Positions 1-8,929 of a stretch of DNA of 64,000 bases are shown here, piece after piece. Within the stretch, counting starts at the first letter, position 1; every line of letters begins with the position of its first letter. Below the pieces are notes generated by a model, which was not told where the DNA came from, searched no databases, and saw only the letters and a program-made list of their open reading frames with translations. This DNA is from Tannerellaceae bacterium (GTDB taxonomy: Bacteria; Bacteroidota; Bacteroidia; Bacteroidales; Tannerellaceae), in the NCBI GenBank assembly GCA_031271045.1, contig JAISWO010000017.1:62001-126000 (forward strand). Reading direction: 5' to 3'. Position numbers and translations under genes: made by a program.

Positions 1-2
1 GC

Positions 3-1409
3 GCTATGGTATCTTACTTCGTCCGTGGAAATTATGTGTACGACAACCGCTATCTGTTTACCGCCACCGTACGTGCCGACGGCTCTTCCAAGTTCCTGAA
101 AAAATGGGGCTATTTCCCCTCCTTCTCCTTAGGGTGGAACGTGCACGAAGAGGCCTTTGCCAAAGAGACGGACATATCCTCCTGGTTGTCGCAGCTCAAG
201 GTGCGACTCAGTTGGGGGCAAATCGGTAACGAAGCCAGCGCCGGCAACTCCGACTATGTCGCCGTCATGACCAGCGGCTATACCGCCGCCCTGGGCGGAG
301 CAAACCGTCCGGGAGCACTCCAACAGGCCTATGCCAATTCCGCTCTAACCTGGGAAGCGGCCGAGCAACTCAATTTCGGCGCCGACTTCGGATTGCTGAA
401 CATGAAACTCAGCGGTACGGTTGACTACTTCATACGCACAACCAAAGATATGATCCTCGCTACCCCCATCCCGCAGTACGCCGGTATGTGGAGAGCCCGG
501 ACCAACGCCGGTAAAATGCGAAACAACGGACTGGAAGTAACGCTCAAATACCAGGACCGGAAAGGCAAGTTCAACTACGCCATAGGCGGTAATCTCTCCT
601 TTGTCACCAACGAAGTCCTTGACCTTGGCTCGCCCGACCCGGTGTATGGTTCCAATATCGGACGTATCCAACAACCCTTCACGCGCACCGAAGTGGGCCG
701 CGAAATGGGATACTTCTACGGATACAAAACCGACGGACTGTTCCAGACATGGGATGAAGTGAATGCACACACCTATACCGGCGAAGACGGACAACAACAT
801 CTCATCCAACCTAATGCCGCACCGGGCGACGTGCGATTCGTCAAACTCTCCGACGACGGGAAAGAGCTCAACGAGAACGACCGCACGTATCTGGGAAGCG
901 CCATGCCCGACGTGACGTTCGGTTTGAACTTCAACCTTGGATACAGCAACTTCGACTTCATGCTCTTCCTGCAAAGCGCACTGGGCAACGAGATTGCCAA
1001 TGCCAAGATGCAGGACTTGTATTCCTCCAATATGATACAGTGGAACATGTCGGCCGATATGATGAACCGATGGACAGGCCCCGGCACAACCAACGAATAT
1101 CCGAGGCTTCACTCCTCCGATCCGAACCAGAACATACGATTTTCCGACCGCTACATCGAAGATGGGTCCTATCTGCGCATCAAGAACGTTCAATTAGGAT
1201 ATACTCTGCCGAAGAGCCTTGCTGCCAAACTCAAAATCAGCCGGCTCAGAGTCTATACTTCGGTGGATAATCTCTACGTCTTCACCTCTTACCGCGGATT
1301 CGATCCGGAGATGGGAGACTATCTCGGGGAAACACTCAATAACGGCGTGGATATGGGTTCCTATCCAAGACCGAGGACGATAACAGCCGGATTAAATCTA
1401 ACCTTTTAA
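3..1409 (+). CDS. SusC/RagA-family TonB-linked outer membrane protein (partial, C-terminal part)
   Basis: The reading frame is open from the first bases, so the gene begins outside the window; only about 468 C-terminal residues of a protein that is usually about 1000 residues long are present. What is seen is the outer half of a TonB-dependent barrel: alternating aromatic strands, a segment near residue 12 typical of SusC barrels (DNRYLFTATVRADGSS), repeated YxxY/FNL strand ends, and a terminal strand ending in a Phe-rich tail (TAGLNLTF). By family knowledge it is the energised outer membrane pore that imports oligosaccharides bound by the SusD lipoprotein encoded 12 bases downstream. With the GH26 enzyme further on, the likely substrate is a mannan or mannan-containing glycan; this is inference from context. 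Confidence 0.95.
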   Translation, partial: AMVSYFVRGNYVYDNRYLFTATVRADGSSKFLKKWGYFPSFSLGWNVHEEAFAKETDISSWLSQLKVRLSWGQIGNEASAGNSDYVAVMTSGYTAALGGANRPGALQQAYANSALTWEAAEQLNFGADFGLLNMKLSGTVDYFIRTTKDMILATPIPQYAGMWRARTNAGKMRNNGLEVTLKYQDRKGKFNYAIGGNLSFVTNEVLDLGSPDPVYGSNIGRIQQPFTRTEVGREMGYFYGYKTDGLFQTWDEVNAHTYTGEDGQQHLIQPNAAPGDVRFVKLSDDGKELNENDRTYLGSAMPDVTFGLNFNLGYSNFDFMLFLQSALGNEIANAKMQDLYSSNMIQWNMSADMMNRWTGPGTTNEYPRLHSSDPNQNIRFSDRYIEDGSYLRIKNVQLGYTLPKSLAAKLKISRLRVYTSVDNLYVFTSYRGFDPEMGDYLGETLNNGVDMGSYPRPRTITAGLNLTF

Positions 1410-1421
1410 AAATTGACGATT

Positions 1422-3128
1422 ATGAAATTACATACATTGTTTGGCCTGTGCGCCGTCTTGTTGTTGCCACTCTTTAGCTGCGACGACTTCCTGGAAATAG
1501 AGCCACAGGAATTATTAAACAGTTCCGACTACATGAACACGGAGAATCAAGCCGAAATGGCCGTCGCCTCCATGTACAATCTGCTGCGTATCACTTCCGG
1601 CAACGGACCGGACGGCATCTATATGGACCATCACTTTGAGTTTTTCTTCGGATCGACTGCCTCCGACGATGCGGAAAAGGGAAGTACAACGTCCGACTTA
1701 CCCAACCTGACCCTCATCCTTACGTATTCCATGAACCCGACCAACTCGCTGGTACGCGGTTTTTATACGCACGGATGGTGGGCCATCTCCAGGGCTAACT
1801 ACGTGTTGGGACATCTGGAAGATGCCACCCTGCCCGAAAGCCTCAAAAACAGAATGAGGGGCGAAGCGCATTTCTTCAAGGCCTACTATTATTTCTACCT
1901 CCTGCGGCACTTCGGGGGCATGCCGATTCTGGAACATTCGGTCGAGCTGTCGGAGTTCGGCCAGATCCCGCGCGCTTCATATACGGAAACCGTCAACTAC
2001 ATCATCAGCGAATTTCGCCAGGCCCTCGACCTCCTGCCCGAAAGGAGTCAGTATGCTCCCGCCGACCTGGGCCGGGCCACCAAGGGCGCTGCACGCGCTT
2101 ATCTGGCCAGGGTGATGACCTATCGTCTGGGTATTGATCCGGGGACACACGAAACCTCCTGGCAAGATGTCTATAACTATACGTCGGACATCATCCATAG
2201 CGGCGAATACCGCTTGCTTGCCAATTATGCAGAGCTGTTCGACGAATACACGAACTTTTGCAGCGAGTCGATCTTCGAAGTCGGAGCCGTTGCAGGTTCG
2301 GGTGGCATACAGTTAGGCTTCTGGAACGTACAGGCAAGCCGTTCCACACCGGCGGCAGGCACAACGGCCAATACGGGATGGGGTTTCAACAATCCGACAC
2401 AGGACCTCTTCGATGCTTTCGACCCAACCGATCCGCGACTGAGCTCCACCATCTACGGTATTGATTACAACAACGGCACGCTGTTCGGAATCACCCGCCC
2501 GCTCCTTCGCTCCAACCAATCCACCCTCTATCATGCCCGCAAGGTGGCGCTCGACCGCCGTCCCAGTCCCGGATCGGGCAAGACGTGGATGCTGATGCGC
2601 TATGCCGACGTCCTGCTGATGCACGCCGAAGCCGCCTATATGCTCAACAAGGAGCCGGAAGCCAGGGAGTACCTGAATCAGGTCAGGCAACGCGCCCGCA
2701 ACTCCACTTACTGTAAAGGTTATAACCTCGGCGACCCAACAGGATACCCAGAGCCGGAGGCGACGCCTAACTTGCCGGATGTCACCGCTTCGGGGGAAGC
2801 TTTGCTTAACGCTATCTGGGATGAACGCAGGCTGGAACTGGCAACGGAGGATTACAGGACCTACGACCTGATCCGGACCGGACGATTGCTCGAACGCGTC
2901 GAACGGGTGAAGGATTTCCAACGGGATCCGGCTAATCCGCTCTTCAGAGAGACCGGAAGGGGAAGCTCGCAGGCTGAGGTTGAAAGCAGCCGCGAAATTC
3001 GAGTGCCCGGTATACGGGCGAATATCCTGCGCAGCAGCCTGCCGGGGAAAAACGGATGGCCGATACCTGTCATGCCGCTGCCCGAAACGGAATCAACGTA
3101 TTGGAACATAGAACCGAATCCGTATTGA
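1422..3128 (+). CDS. SusD/RagB-family nutrient-binding outer membrane lipoprotein
   Basis: This is the surface glycan-binding partner of the SusC transporter upstream. The protein (568 residues) starts with a lipoprotein signal peptide whose lipobox LFSC places the acylated Cys at about residue 20. It has the N-terminal SusD signature DDFLEIEPQE followed by helical TPR-like segments such as GEAHFFKAYYYF, the middle SusD block around WMLMRYADVLLMHAEA, and the C-terminal WDERRLELA motif. I chose the ATG at 1422 over an in-frame TTG three codons earlier, because the ATG directly begins the signal peptide. Length is normal for the family. It is cotranscribed with the SusC gene, and its substrate is inferred from the neighbouring GH26 gene. 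Confidence 0.96.
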   Translation: MKLHTLFGLCAVLLLPLFSCDDFLEIEPQELLNSSDYMNTENQAEMAVASMYNLLRITSGNGPDGIYMDHHFEFFFGSTASDDAEKGSTTSDLPNLTLILTYSMNPTNSLVRGFYTHGWWAISRANYVLGHLEDATLPESLKNRMRGEAHFFKAYYYFYLLRHFGGMPILEHSVELSEFGQIPRASYTETVNYIISEFRQALDLLPERSQYAPADLGRATKGAARAYLARVMTYRLGIDPGTHETSWQDVYNYTSDIIHSGEYRLLANYAELFDEYTNFCSESIFEVGAVAGSGGIQLGFWNVQASRSTPAAGTTANTGWGFNNPTQDLFDAFDPTDPRLSSTIYGIDYNNGTLFGITRPLLRSNQSTLYHARKVALDRRPSPGSGKTWMLMRYADVLLMHAEAAYMLNKEPEAREYLNQVRQRARNSTYCKGYNLGDPTGYPEPEATPNLPDVTASGEALLNAIWDERRLELATEDYRTYDLIRTGRLLERVERVKDFQRDPANPLFRETGRGSSQAEVESSREIRVPGIRANILRSSLPGKNGWPIPVMPLPETESTYWNIEPNPY

Positions 3129-3159
3129 TGAATTGTCTGAAATTTTAAACAACAACGAT

Positions 3160-3561
3160 ATGAAATTAGCAATAAAACAATATGTCTATCTCCTCAACCG
3201 TGCCCCGCTATGGGTGTGGTGCTGTATGATAGCCCTGGCGGCGCTGGCGAGCGGCTGCGCCGAAGATAATAACGAGTGGTCGAAAGATTACGACATTGAA
3301 TGGCCCGTATCAACCATCACCGGCATACAGCCTACCTCGGCGGCGCCGGGCGACAGCGTCACCGTCAGCGGTACGAACCTGCATTTTACGTACAATATCT
3401 ACATCGGATCGTTCGAATGTGTGATCGGTACGCGGACAGAGACGCAGCTACGGGTTGCCGTGCCGGCTAATGTGACGGAACCCAGCGTGGTCTCGGTTTT
3501 TAATCTCTACCGCCGGACGTATGAGTATACGGACGTCCTTTTCGTTCCGATTTTAAATTGA
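3160..3561 (+). CDS. IPT/TIG-domain lipoprotein, probable surface glycan-binding protein of the PUL
   Basis: A short protein of about 133 residues with a hydrophobic N-terminus ending in a lipobox-like SGC (Cys about residue 34) and then a single Ig-like IPT/TIG domain. Recognisable parts are ITGIQPTSAAPGDSVTVSGTN and the closing strands with NLYRRTYEYTDVLF. It lies in the position where SusE-type or other surface glycan-binding proteins are usually encoded, between SusD and the glycosidase, 31 bases after SusD. The start at ATG 3160 is preferred over a TTG nine codons upstream. Such single-domain proteins normally help capture glycan at the cell surface, but the family assignment rests only on the TIG fold pattern and the locus. 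Confidence 0.8.
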   Translation: MKLAIKQYVYLLNRAPLWVWCCMIALAALASGCAEDNNEWSKDYDIEWPVSTITGIQPTSAAPGDSVTVSGTNLHFTYNIYIGSFECVIGTRTETQLRVAVPANVTEPSVVSVFNLYRRTYEYTDVLFVPILN

Positions 3562-3577
3562 ATTACATTTAGGCATA

Positions 3578-4678
3578 ATGAAAGTGATTTATTTGTTTAT
3601 TGCCTGGTTGCTGGTGGGCTCCTCCTGTGCTTCGACGCAGGAGGGCCGGCCGGCCGACCCGCAGGCTACGCCCGAAGCAAAGGCGTTGTTCGCCCGTTTG
3701 ATGGCTCTCGAAGAAAAAGGAATTATGTACGGCCATCAGGACGACCTTATGTACGGCACCACCTGGTGGTATCAGAAGGACAGTTCCGACGTGAAGGCGG
3801 CAACGGGCGACTATCCCGGCGTCGTCGGTTTTGAGCTGGGCGAACTGGAGACAGGGCGGCCCAGGAGCCTCGACTCCGTCTCTTTCGAGCAGATTACCGA
3901 ACAGGTGAAATTCTTCCACCAACTCCGTGGCGTGATCACCATCAGTTGGCATTGCATCAATCCCATCACTTCGCAACTGCCCGGTCCGAAGACGCCGAAC
4001 GGCCCCGGATCGGCATGGGATGTACCGCGGCGCGACGACCCGGTCAAAAATCGTGGCGAAGTCAAGTCCATCCTCCCCGGAGGCGTCAATCATGCGCTAT
4101 TCAACCAATGGCTCACCCGCCTGGCGGATTATTTCCTGACCTGGAAGGACGCCGACGGCCGGCCCATTCCCTTCCTGTTCCGACCCTGGCACGAACATTC
4201 GGGCGACTTCTTCTGGTGGGGAAACACCCGCTGCACGCCCCAGGAGTATGCCGACCTTTGGCGCTACACCGTCCGTTTCCTCCGCGACAAAGGATTGCAC
4301 AACATTCTATACATATATAATACCGACAAGGTCTATTCCGCCGAAGAGTTCCTCACCGGCTATCCGGGCGACGAATACATCGACATGCTGGCCATCGACT
4401 GGTACGGATCGGGGCCGGAGTTCAACGTCGTCGTCGACCAGGGGCTGACCTTCGTGACCGACGCAGCCCGCGAACGTCACAAACTGGCCGCCCTGAGCGA
4501 ATGTGGAAACATCGGCTGGGATATGGTCAACATTTTGCGGAAGCACAAACTGTCGTACTTCCTGACCTGGCGCAACCGCTACATGCCCGATCCCGCACGT
4601 CGCCGGCCGGGCAACACCGACCTGCTGCGTTCGATGTATAACGACCCGCATACGCTCTTCCTGCGCGACATACAATAG
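3578..4678 (+). CDS. GH26 family beta-mannanase/mannosidase, lipoprotein
   Basis: This 366-residue protein has a lipoprotein signal with Cys17 (lipobox VGSSC) and a glycoside hydrolase family 26 catalytic domain. Seen directly: YGHQDDLMYG near residue 52, the acid/base motif PWHEHSG with Glu206, the aromatic run FFWWG after it, and the nucleophile motif LSECGN with Glu308. Both catalytic glutamates are present, so the enzyme should be active. GH26 enzymes hydrolyse beta-1,4-mannosidic linkages. The gene is the last of the SusC-SusD-TIG operon and is followed by a strong terminator. A lipid anchor suggests action at the periplasmic face or outer surface. Endo- versus exo-activity cannot be decided from sequence alone. 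Confidence 0.93.
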   Translation: MKVIYLFIAWLLVGSSCASTQEGRPADPQATPEAKALFARLMALEEKGIMYGHQDDLMYGTTWWYQKDSSDVKAATGDYPGVVGFELGELETGRPRSLDSVSFEQITEQVKFFHQLRGVITISWHCINPITSQLPGPKTPNGPGSAWDVPRRDDPVKNRGEVKSILPGGVNHALFNQWLTRLADYFLTWKDADGRPIPFLFRPWHEHSGDFFWWGNTRCTPQEYADLWRYTVRFLRDKGLHNILYIYNTDKVYSAEEFLTGYPGDEYIDMLAIDWYGSGPEFNVVVDQGLTFVTDAARERHKLAALSECGNIGWDMVNILRKHKLSYFLTWRNRYMPDPARRRPGNTDLLRSMYNDPHTLFLRDIQ

Positions 4679-4723
4679 AAAAAACCGCATTTTATTCTCA
4701 ATTCAGACCAATTATACCTTCGC

Positions 4724-4775
4724 GATACACAAACGGTGCATAGTGATATGCCTGCCGTTTGTGTATCTTTTTTTT
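4724..4775 (+). terminator. Rho-independent terminator of the SusC/D-GH26 operon
   Basis: A 13-bp perfect stem (GATACACAAACGG at 4724-4736 with CCGTTTGTGTATC at 4755-4767) encloses a second small stem (GCATA/TATGC) and is followed by an uninterrupted run of nine T. It lies 45 bases after the GH26 stop and just before repeat array A1, so it insulates the array from the operon upstream. Confidence 0.93.
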
Positions 4776-4791
4776 GGGCAGCCGTCAGCCT

Positions 4792-5106
4792 TTGCACACA
4801 ATTGTGCAACGCCCAACGGGCACTCATTCCGGCTTGCACAAAGTTGTGCAACGCCCAACGGGCACTCATTTTCAAAAGCACAACGTTGTGCAAGCGAAAA
4901 CGGGCACTCGTTCAGGCTTGCACAACTTTGCGAAAGCGAAAACGGGCACTCATTGGGGCTTGCACAACTATGTGCAACGCAAAACGGGCACTCGTTGGGG
5001 CTTGCATAACGTTGCGACGGCCAAAACGGGCACTCGTTGGGACTTGCACAACTATGTGCAACGCCCAACGGGCACTCATCGGGACTTGCACAAAGTTGTG
5101 CAAGCC
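4792..5106. repeat. Array A1: 42-bp palindromic tandem repeat upstream of DUF6261 gene 1
   Basis: Seven full 42-bp units, with unit starts at 4792, 4834, 4876, 4918, 4960, 5002 and 5044, plus a final half unit at 5086. There is no length variation. Each unit starts with an inverted repeat of the type TTGCACAANNTTGTGCAA, perfect in units 2 and 8, near-perfect in most and degraded in units 4 and 6. It continues with a conserved spacer containing AACGGGCACTC. Because 42 is a multiple of three and the unit lacks stops, nearly all six frames stay open across it. The array lies between a terminator and the promoter of the DUF6261 gene. The spacer part is as conserved as the palindrome, unlike a CRISPR. 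Confidence 0.97.
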
Positions 5107-5215
5107 TTCCGGCCGTCCGGGGAAGGAATGGGAAAAAAGTTTTTGAGTGGGAAAAATGAATACGCCTTTTTAGTTTTTTTATATGATCCCCCATACTAAA
5201 TTTCACGGAAACACA

Positions 5216-5223
5216 TATCTTTG
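5216..5223 (+). promoter_or_regulatory. Promoter -7 box (TATCTTTG) of DUF6261 gene 1
   Basis: This matches the Bacteroidetes -7 consensus TAnnTTTG, 37 bases before the ATG and about 110 bases downstream of the end of array A1. No good -33 TTTG is seen. If it is used, array A1 is upstream of the transcript. Confidence 0.6.
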
Positions 5224-5259
5224 CCGTCATAATTAGGAAATAATCAAAGAGAATAATAT

Positions 5260-6408
5260 ATGAATCCATTCAGAAAATTTGCCGCCCTGGTCCGCAGGCT
5301 CCGTAATGCCGAGCATTTTGGCTTCTATGAGTACATCGTCAAATTCCTCACCCTCCATCTGGCAGAGATTCCGGAGATAAAACCACTGTGTGACTCCTTC
5401 TTTGCACGCTTCCAGAAGGAAGACGAAATTTTCAAACACAGTCTGCAAGCCGAGGAGACTGGTCCGATTCGCGACCTCTTCATCCTGATGCGGAATGAGT
5501 TTATGATCATCAAGCGCGTCGTCGAGACGGCCGCTTATACCGACGTTCAGGCAGAGAAGGTCGCAGCCGAAAAACTGAGCCTCGTCGTGAAAACATACAA
5601 GAAAGTCCCTTCCGCCGCCATGAATGAAGCCAGCGCGCTGGTCATCAATATGATCCAGGACCTGCGTCTGTCGAAAAACGCAGCCTCCGTGGCCACCCTC
5701 GGACTCAGCACACACGTCGACAAGATGGAAGAACACAACGAGGCCTTCCGCGAACTTTATCTCGCCCGCGCCCAGGAGATCGAGAGCCTTGCCGATATGG
5801 GCAATATGCGCGAAGCCCGCCCGCTGACCGATGAAAGCTTCAACCTGGTTGCCTACGCTCTGGGCGGAGACTATGTCACCGCCGTGGCATCGGGCAACAC
5901 CGCACGGGCCGCCATCCTGAAAGTGATCATCGACGGCATCAACGCCATCGTCCTCCAATACGAACACATCTACGCCCGACGCAGCCCCGGCGCCACAATC
6001 GACCAGCCCGACAAGATCGAGCCCGACACGCCGGAGGATGAAATACCCGTCTTCGCCGTCGACGCACAAACGGTAAGCTTTGTCGAAAATGACGGAGGCC
6101 CGGTGATGATCGTTGTCCTCGGCAACGCCTCGCGCCTGGCCGAACTGCATCCCGACCTGTCGGACGCCGAACTGCTGCTGACCAACGCCGACGGCCTCGA
6201 CGTAGCCTTCCCTATCGACGGCTACGCGACGGAGACGGTGGGCGAGAGTGAACAGACAACCGGCCTCCGCGTGCGTGGTCCTTCCGGCAGATGGTTCGAC
6301 AGCCCCTTCCGGGGAATCGGCCCCGCCGAAGCCAAAATAATGAACGACGAAGATGCACTCCTCGCCGTTCTCACCGGGGTTATTTATCCTGAAACGTTCG
6401 TCAATTAA
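5260..6408 (+). CDS. DUF6261 family protein, long form (copy 1)
   Basis: Function unknown. The protein (382 residues) has no signal peptide. Residues 1 to about 250 form an all-helical domain with the family signature LRNAEHF at 14-20, then KEDEIFKHS, a block ending in AMNEASALVINMIQDLR, and a helix with DKMEEHNEAFRELY. After an acidic/proline linker (about 250-265), residues 265-382 form a beta-rich C-terminal domain starting VPVFAVDAQTVSF, containing GLRVRGPSGRWFDSPFRG and ending in YPETFVN. The closest relative in the window is copy 3 (387 residues), which has the same C-terminal domain; copies 2 and 4 lack it. It is transcribed alone, behind array A1 and ahead of a terminator. DUF6261 is my recognition of the family from memory. 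Confidence 0.85.
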   Translation: MNPFRKFAALVRRLRNAEHFGFYEYIVKFLTLHLAEIPEIKPLCDSFFARFQKEDEIFKHSLQAEETGPIRDLFILMRNEFMIIKRVVETAAYTDVQAEKVAAEKLSLVVKTYKKVPSAAMNEASALVINMIQDLRLSKNAASVATLGLSTHVDKMEEHNEAFRELYLARAQEIESLADMGNMREARPLTDESFNLVAYALGGDYVTAVASGNTARAAILKVIIDGINAIVLQYEHIYARRSPGATIDQPDKIEPDTPEDEIPVFAVDAQTVSFVENDGGPVMIVVLGNASRLAELHPDLSDAELLLTNADGLDVAFPIDGYATETVGESEQTTGLRVRGPSGRWFDSPFRGIGPAEAKIMNDEDALLAVLTGVIYPETFVN

Positions 6409-6473
6409 TCATATCTTAGAACATTACAGCATCCGGCTTTTGTTTTAAACGGATAAAAAATGATGAATTGTCT

Positions 6474-6509
6474 GAGCAGTCCTCTCGTGAGAAAGGGCTG
6501 CTCTTTTTT
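6474..6509 (+). terminator. Rho-independent terminator after DUF6261 gene 1
   Basis: GAGCAG (6474-6479) pairs with CTGCTC (6498-6503), with further pairing inside (CTCTC with GAAAG-like bases), followed by six T. It separates DUF6261 gene 1 from the convergent TonB-dependent receptor. Confidence 0.85.
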
Positions 6510-6524
6510 ATACCGCAGCCCGGC

Positions 6525-8840
6525 CTATTTCCCGGTATTCATCACTCCGGAATCCTCGTCGGCATTGTTCAGGCGTCTTTCGCCGGCATTGTAAGTGCGC
6601 CCGAAGGAGAAACGGTACGTGAGTTTTACCATCAGCAGGCGGGAGGATTCGTTGATGTAGTTCGTCTTCTTGTACGAAGCATATTGCGAGCGGTTCTCTG
6701 TTTCCTGCTTGTAATTATCGGCAAAGGGGTTGAACATACCCAGTCCGACAGACAGCGCCTTGCGGGAATAGTTCAGCATGGCGTAATGAATATTTTCTCC
6801 ACCCTCCAGCGTCTCGCCGTAGAACCAGTTCCAGGGCGTTTCCAGTCCGGCGACCGCCGTGAAGCCCCGGAACGTGGCCGATCCCTCCACACGGGTGTAC
6901 CAGTTGGTGTAGCGATGATGATACGTGTTCCCGTTGCTCAGGTAATGATTGACGCCGCCCGTTGCCGACACCTGGAGGATGTCTTTGACCGGTCCCACGC
7001 GCAGGGTCAGGCTGCCGCTCATCCGTTGGTGGTTTTTCTGATTGTTCCAGGTCTGTATGATCTTGTCTCCTTCGGGATATTTTTCATCCATAATGGCTTT
7101 GTGTTGATACACATAGGTACCTGTTACGTTGCCGTAGACGATGCCCTGCTGACGTTCGTAGGTCAGTTCGGCGTAAGAGTCCAGGAAAGGTTTCAGCGAC
7201 GGATTCCCCCGTTGCACCTGCAAGGAGTCGATCACTAAGCTCACGTTGCTGAGGTTCGACAGCGAGGGGGAGGAGTTGTTCATCTCCATCTTCAAGCGGA
7301 GGGAGGAACGCTCCGGCAGGGTATAATACAGATTCAGCCGCGGGTTGAAGGCGTAGTAATCATAGTTTTCGTCCCCCTCCTGCCTGAAGGCGGAGCGGGT
7401 GAGGCCCATTCCGACGGTATAATCCAGCTTGCCGGCCTTCCCTTTGAACTCGCCGTAGAAATAAGTTTCCCCCTGGTTCATCTTTGTAGTATAGCTCAAA
7501 TCGTCCACATAGGTATTGTTCGAGAAGGCCTGCATATGCCGTATGCCGGCGCCGATACGGTTCGCTCCCAGCTTCTTTTCATAGATAGCCTCGCCTATCC
7601 AGGAATACTTCCGGCCGGTCACCCGGTTGTTGACGTCCGTCAGCAGGACGTCGTTGCGGCTTTCCTGGTAGAAGCGGGTGTCGGTGGTATAATTGTAAGT
7701 GCCCACCAGGTTCAGCGCCAACGTCTGGTCGCCGCGTAGCTTTTGCTGGAAATATAAATCGAGGGCCGGTCGATGGACCTTACGCGTCGATTGATCAATC
7801 ATCCGGACGGCATCCGATGGGTCGGCCACATTATAGAGCGTACCTGTATAGTCGAAATGCGGGTGGCTCCTCGCGTAATAACGCAGTGTAGCGCTCACCA
7901 ATGTGGCTTCATTCTGAAAGCTGTAAGCCGTATTCAGGTGCTGCCAGTACATCTCCACATGTCCGGGATCTCCCACCTCCTTGCGGTGCAGAACATTGCC
8001 GTCGGCAAAGACAAATCGCTCCTCATTATCCCTCGACATCTGATAGAAATCGCGATGAAAGAGGCTGTAATTGACCGAAAATTCCGATTTCTTATGATTG
8101 ATCCTTCCGTTCAGGAAGTTGTTTCCCCACCCGGTATAGACGCCATCGCTGAGGTCCACTCCCATGTTGCCGCCTGTCACCGGCCGGCGTACGATATAGT
8201 CGAGCACAACGTCGGCATTGCCGTACCTCAGTCCCGGATTGTCGTGATATTCGATGCGTATAATATCTGCCGGCAGCAAGGCTATCACATCCTGTAGTTC
8301 GACCTTAACGCCATTGATGCGGTATTGCAATTCTCCGCCGCCGGGCAGGGAGACCTCGTTGAAGAGCGGGTTTACGATCAGTTTCGGCAGCATCAGCTGT
8401 TGCAGCAGATTCACACCGTTGGTCGACGCCTTCACTTGCCGTTCGGAGGGGTATACCAACTTTTTATCAATATAACTGCTCTGATTTGCGGCCGTAACCG
8501 TCAGACTTTCCAGCGCAATGGCGGCCTCTTCCAGCAACACCGACAAAGTCGTATGCTCCTTCACCTCCATCAGGACGATCGACTGCGGAGCATACCCCAG
8601 GCAGGACACACCGACCTGGTAACTGCCCGGCGCGACGCCGGCGAACGCAAAAGATCCCTTCCCGTCGGAGATGACCCCTTCGACGAAAGCCGAATCAACG
8701 GTTTGCAGCACGACGTTAGCAAACTCAAGAGCCTCTTTGCCCTTCGCCTCTTTGATTACGCCCTCAATCCTCACCCTTTGAGCGAGCATCCCTTCCACTA
8801 TGCCGCCAAGCAGCACGAACACCAATAGTATTTGTCTCAT
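6525..8840 (-). CDS. TonB-dependent receptor, outer membrane beta-barrel family (OMP_b-brl_3 type)
   Basis: About 771 residues counted from MRQILLVFVLLGG, where a clear Sec signal peptide begins (ending near MLAQ); two in-frame Met codons lie further upstream. An N-terminal CarboxypepD_reg-like domain follows (VEGVISDGKGSFAFAGVAPG, GYAPQSIVL). Next comes a degenerate plug with IRIEYHDNPGLRYG, then a long barrel of alternating aromatic strands ending KLTYRFSFGRTYNAGERR. It resembles the outer membrane beta-barrel proteins that lack a classical SusD partner, and no SusD or TonB box partner is adjacent. The ligand cannot be deduced. It is convergent with DUF6261 gene 1 and separated from the response regulator on the same strand by about 90 bases. 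Confidence 0.88.
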   Translation of the reverse strand: MRQILLVFVLLGGIVEGMLAQRVRIEGVIKEAKGKEALEFANVVLQTVDSAFVEGVISDGKGSFAFAGVAPGSYQVGVSCLGYAPQSIVLMEVKEHTTLSVLLEEAAIALESLTVTAANQSSYIDKKLVYPSERQVKASTNGVNLLQQLMLPKLIVNPLFNEVSLPGGGELQYRINGVKVELQDVIALLPADIIRIEYHDNPGLRYGNADVVLDYIVRRPVTGGNMGVDLSDGVYTGWGNNFLNGRINHKKSEFSVNYSLFHRDFYQMSRDNEERFVFADGNVLHRKEVGDPGHVEMYWQHLNTAYSFQNEATLVSATLRYYARSHPHFDYTGTLYNVADPSDAVRMIDQSTRKVHRPALDLYFQQKLRGDQTLALNLVGTYNYTTDTRFYQESRNDVLLTDVNNRVTGRKYSWIGEAIYEKKLGANRIGAGIRHMQAFSNNTYVDDLSYTTKMNQGETYFYGEFKGKAGKLDYTVGMGLTRSAFRQEGDENYDYYAFNPRLNLYYTLPERSSLRLKMEMNNSSPSLSNLSNVSLVIDSLQVQRGNPSLKPFLDSYAELTYERQQGIVYGNVTGTYVYQHKAIMDEKYPEGDKIIQTWNNQKNHQRMSGSLTLRVGPVKDILQVSATGGVNHYLSNGNTYHHRYTNWYTRVEGSATFRGFTAVAGLETPWNWFYGETLEGGENIHYAMLNYSRKALSVGLGMFNPFADNYKQETENRSQYASYKKTNYINESSRLLMVKLTYRFSFGRTYNAGERRLNNADEDSGVMNTGK

Positions 8841-8929
8841 AAGAATCATTCTTTTATAAGAATAGACGATCAAACGGAATATTTGTTACATCCCGCACGA
8901 TACTTCTTATAGTCGTTATTCACTGTTGA

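Noticed and set aside
1413-1421. TTG start for the SusD gene
   Set aside because: The ATG at 1422 directly begins the lipoprotein signal peptide and is the natural start.
4736-5199. Repetitive reading frames on the plus and minus strands of array A1 as protein genes
   Set aside because: They follow passively from a 42-bp stop-free unit, overlap each other in several frames, and have no promoter or ribosome-binding context of their own.
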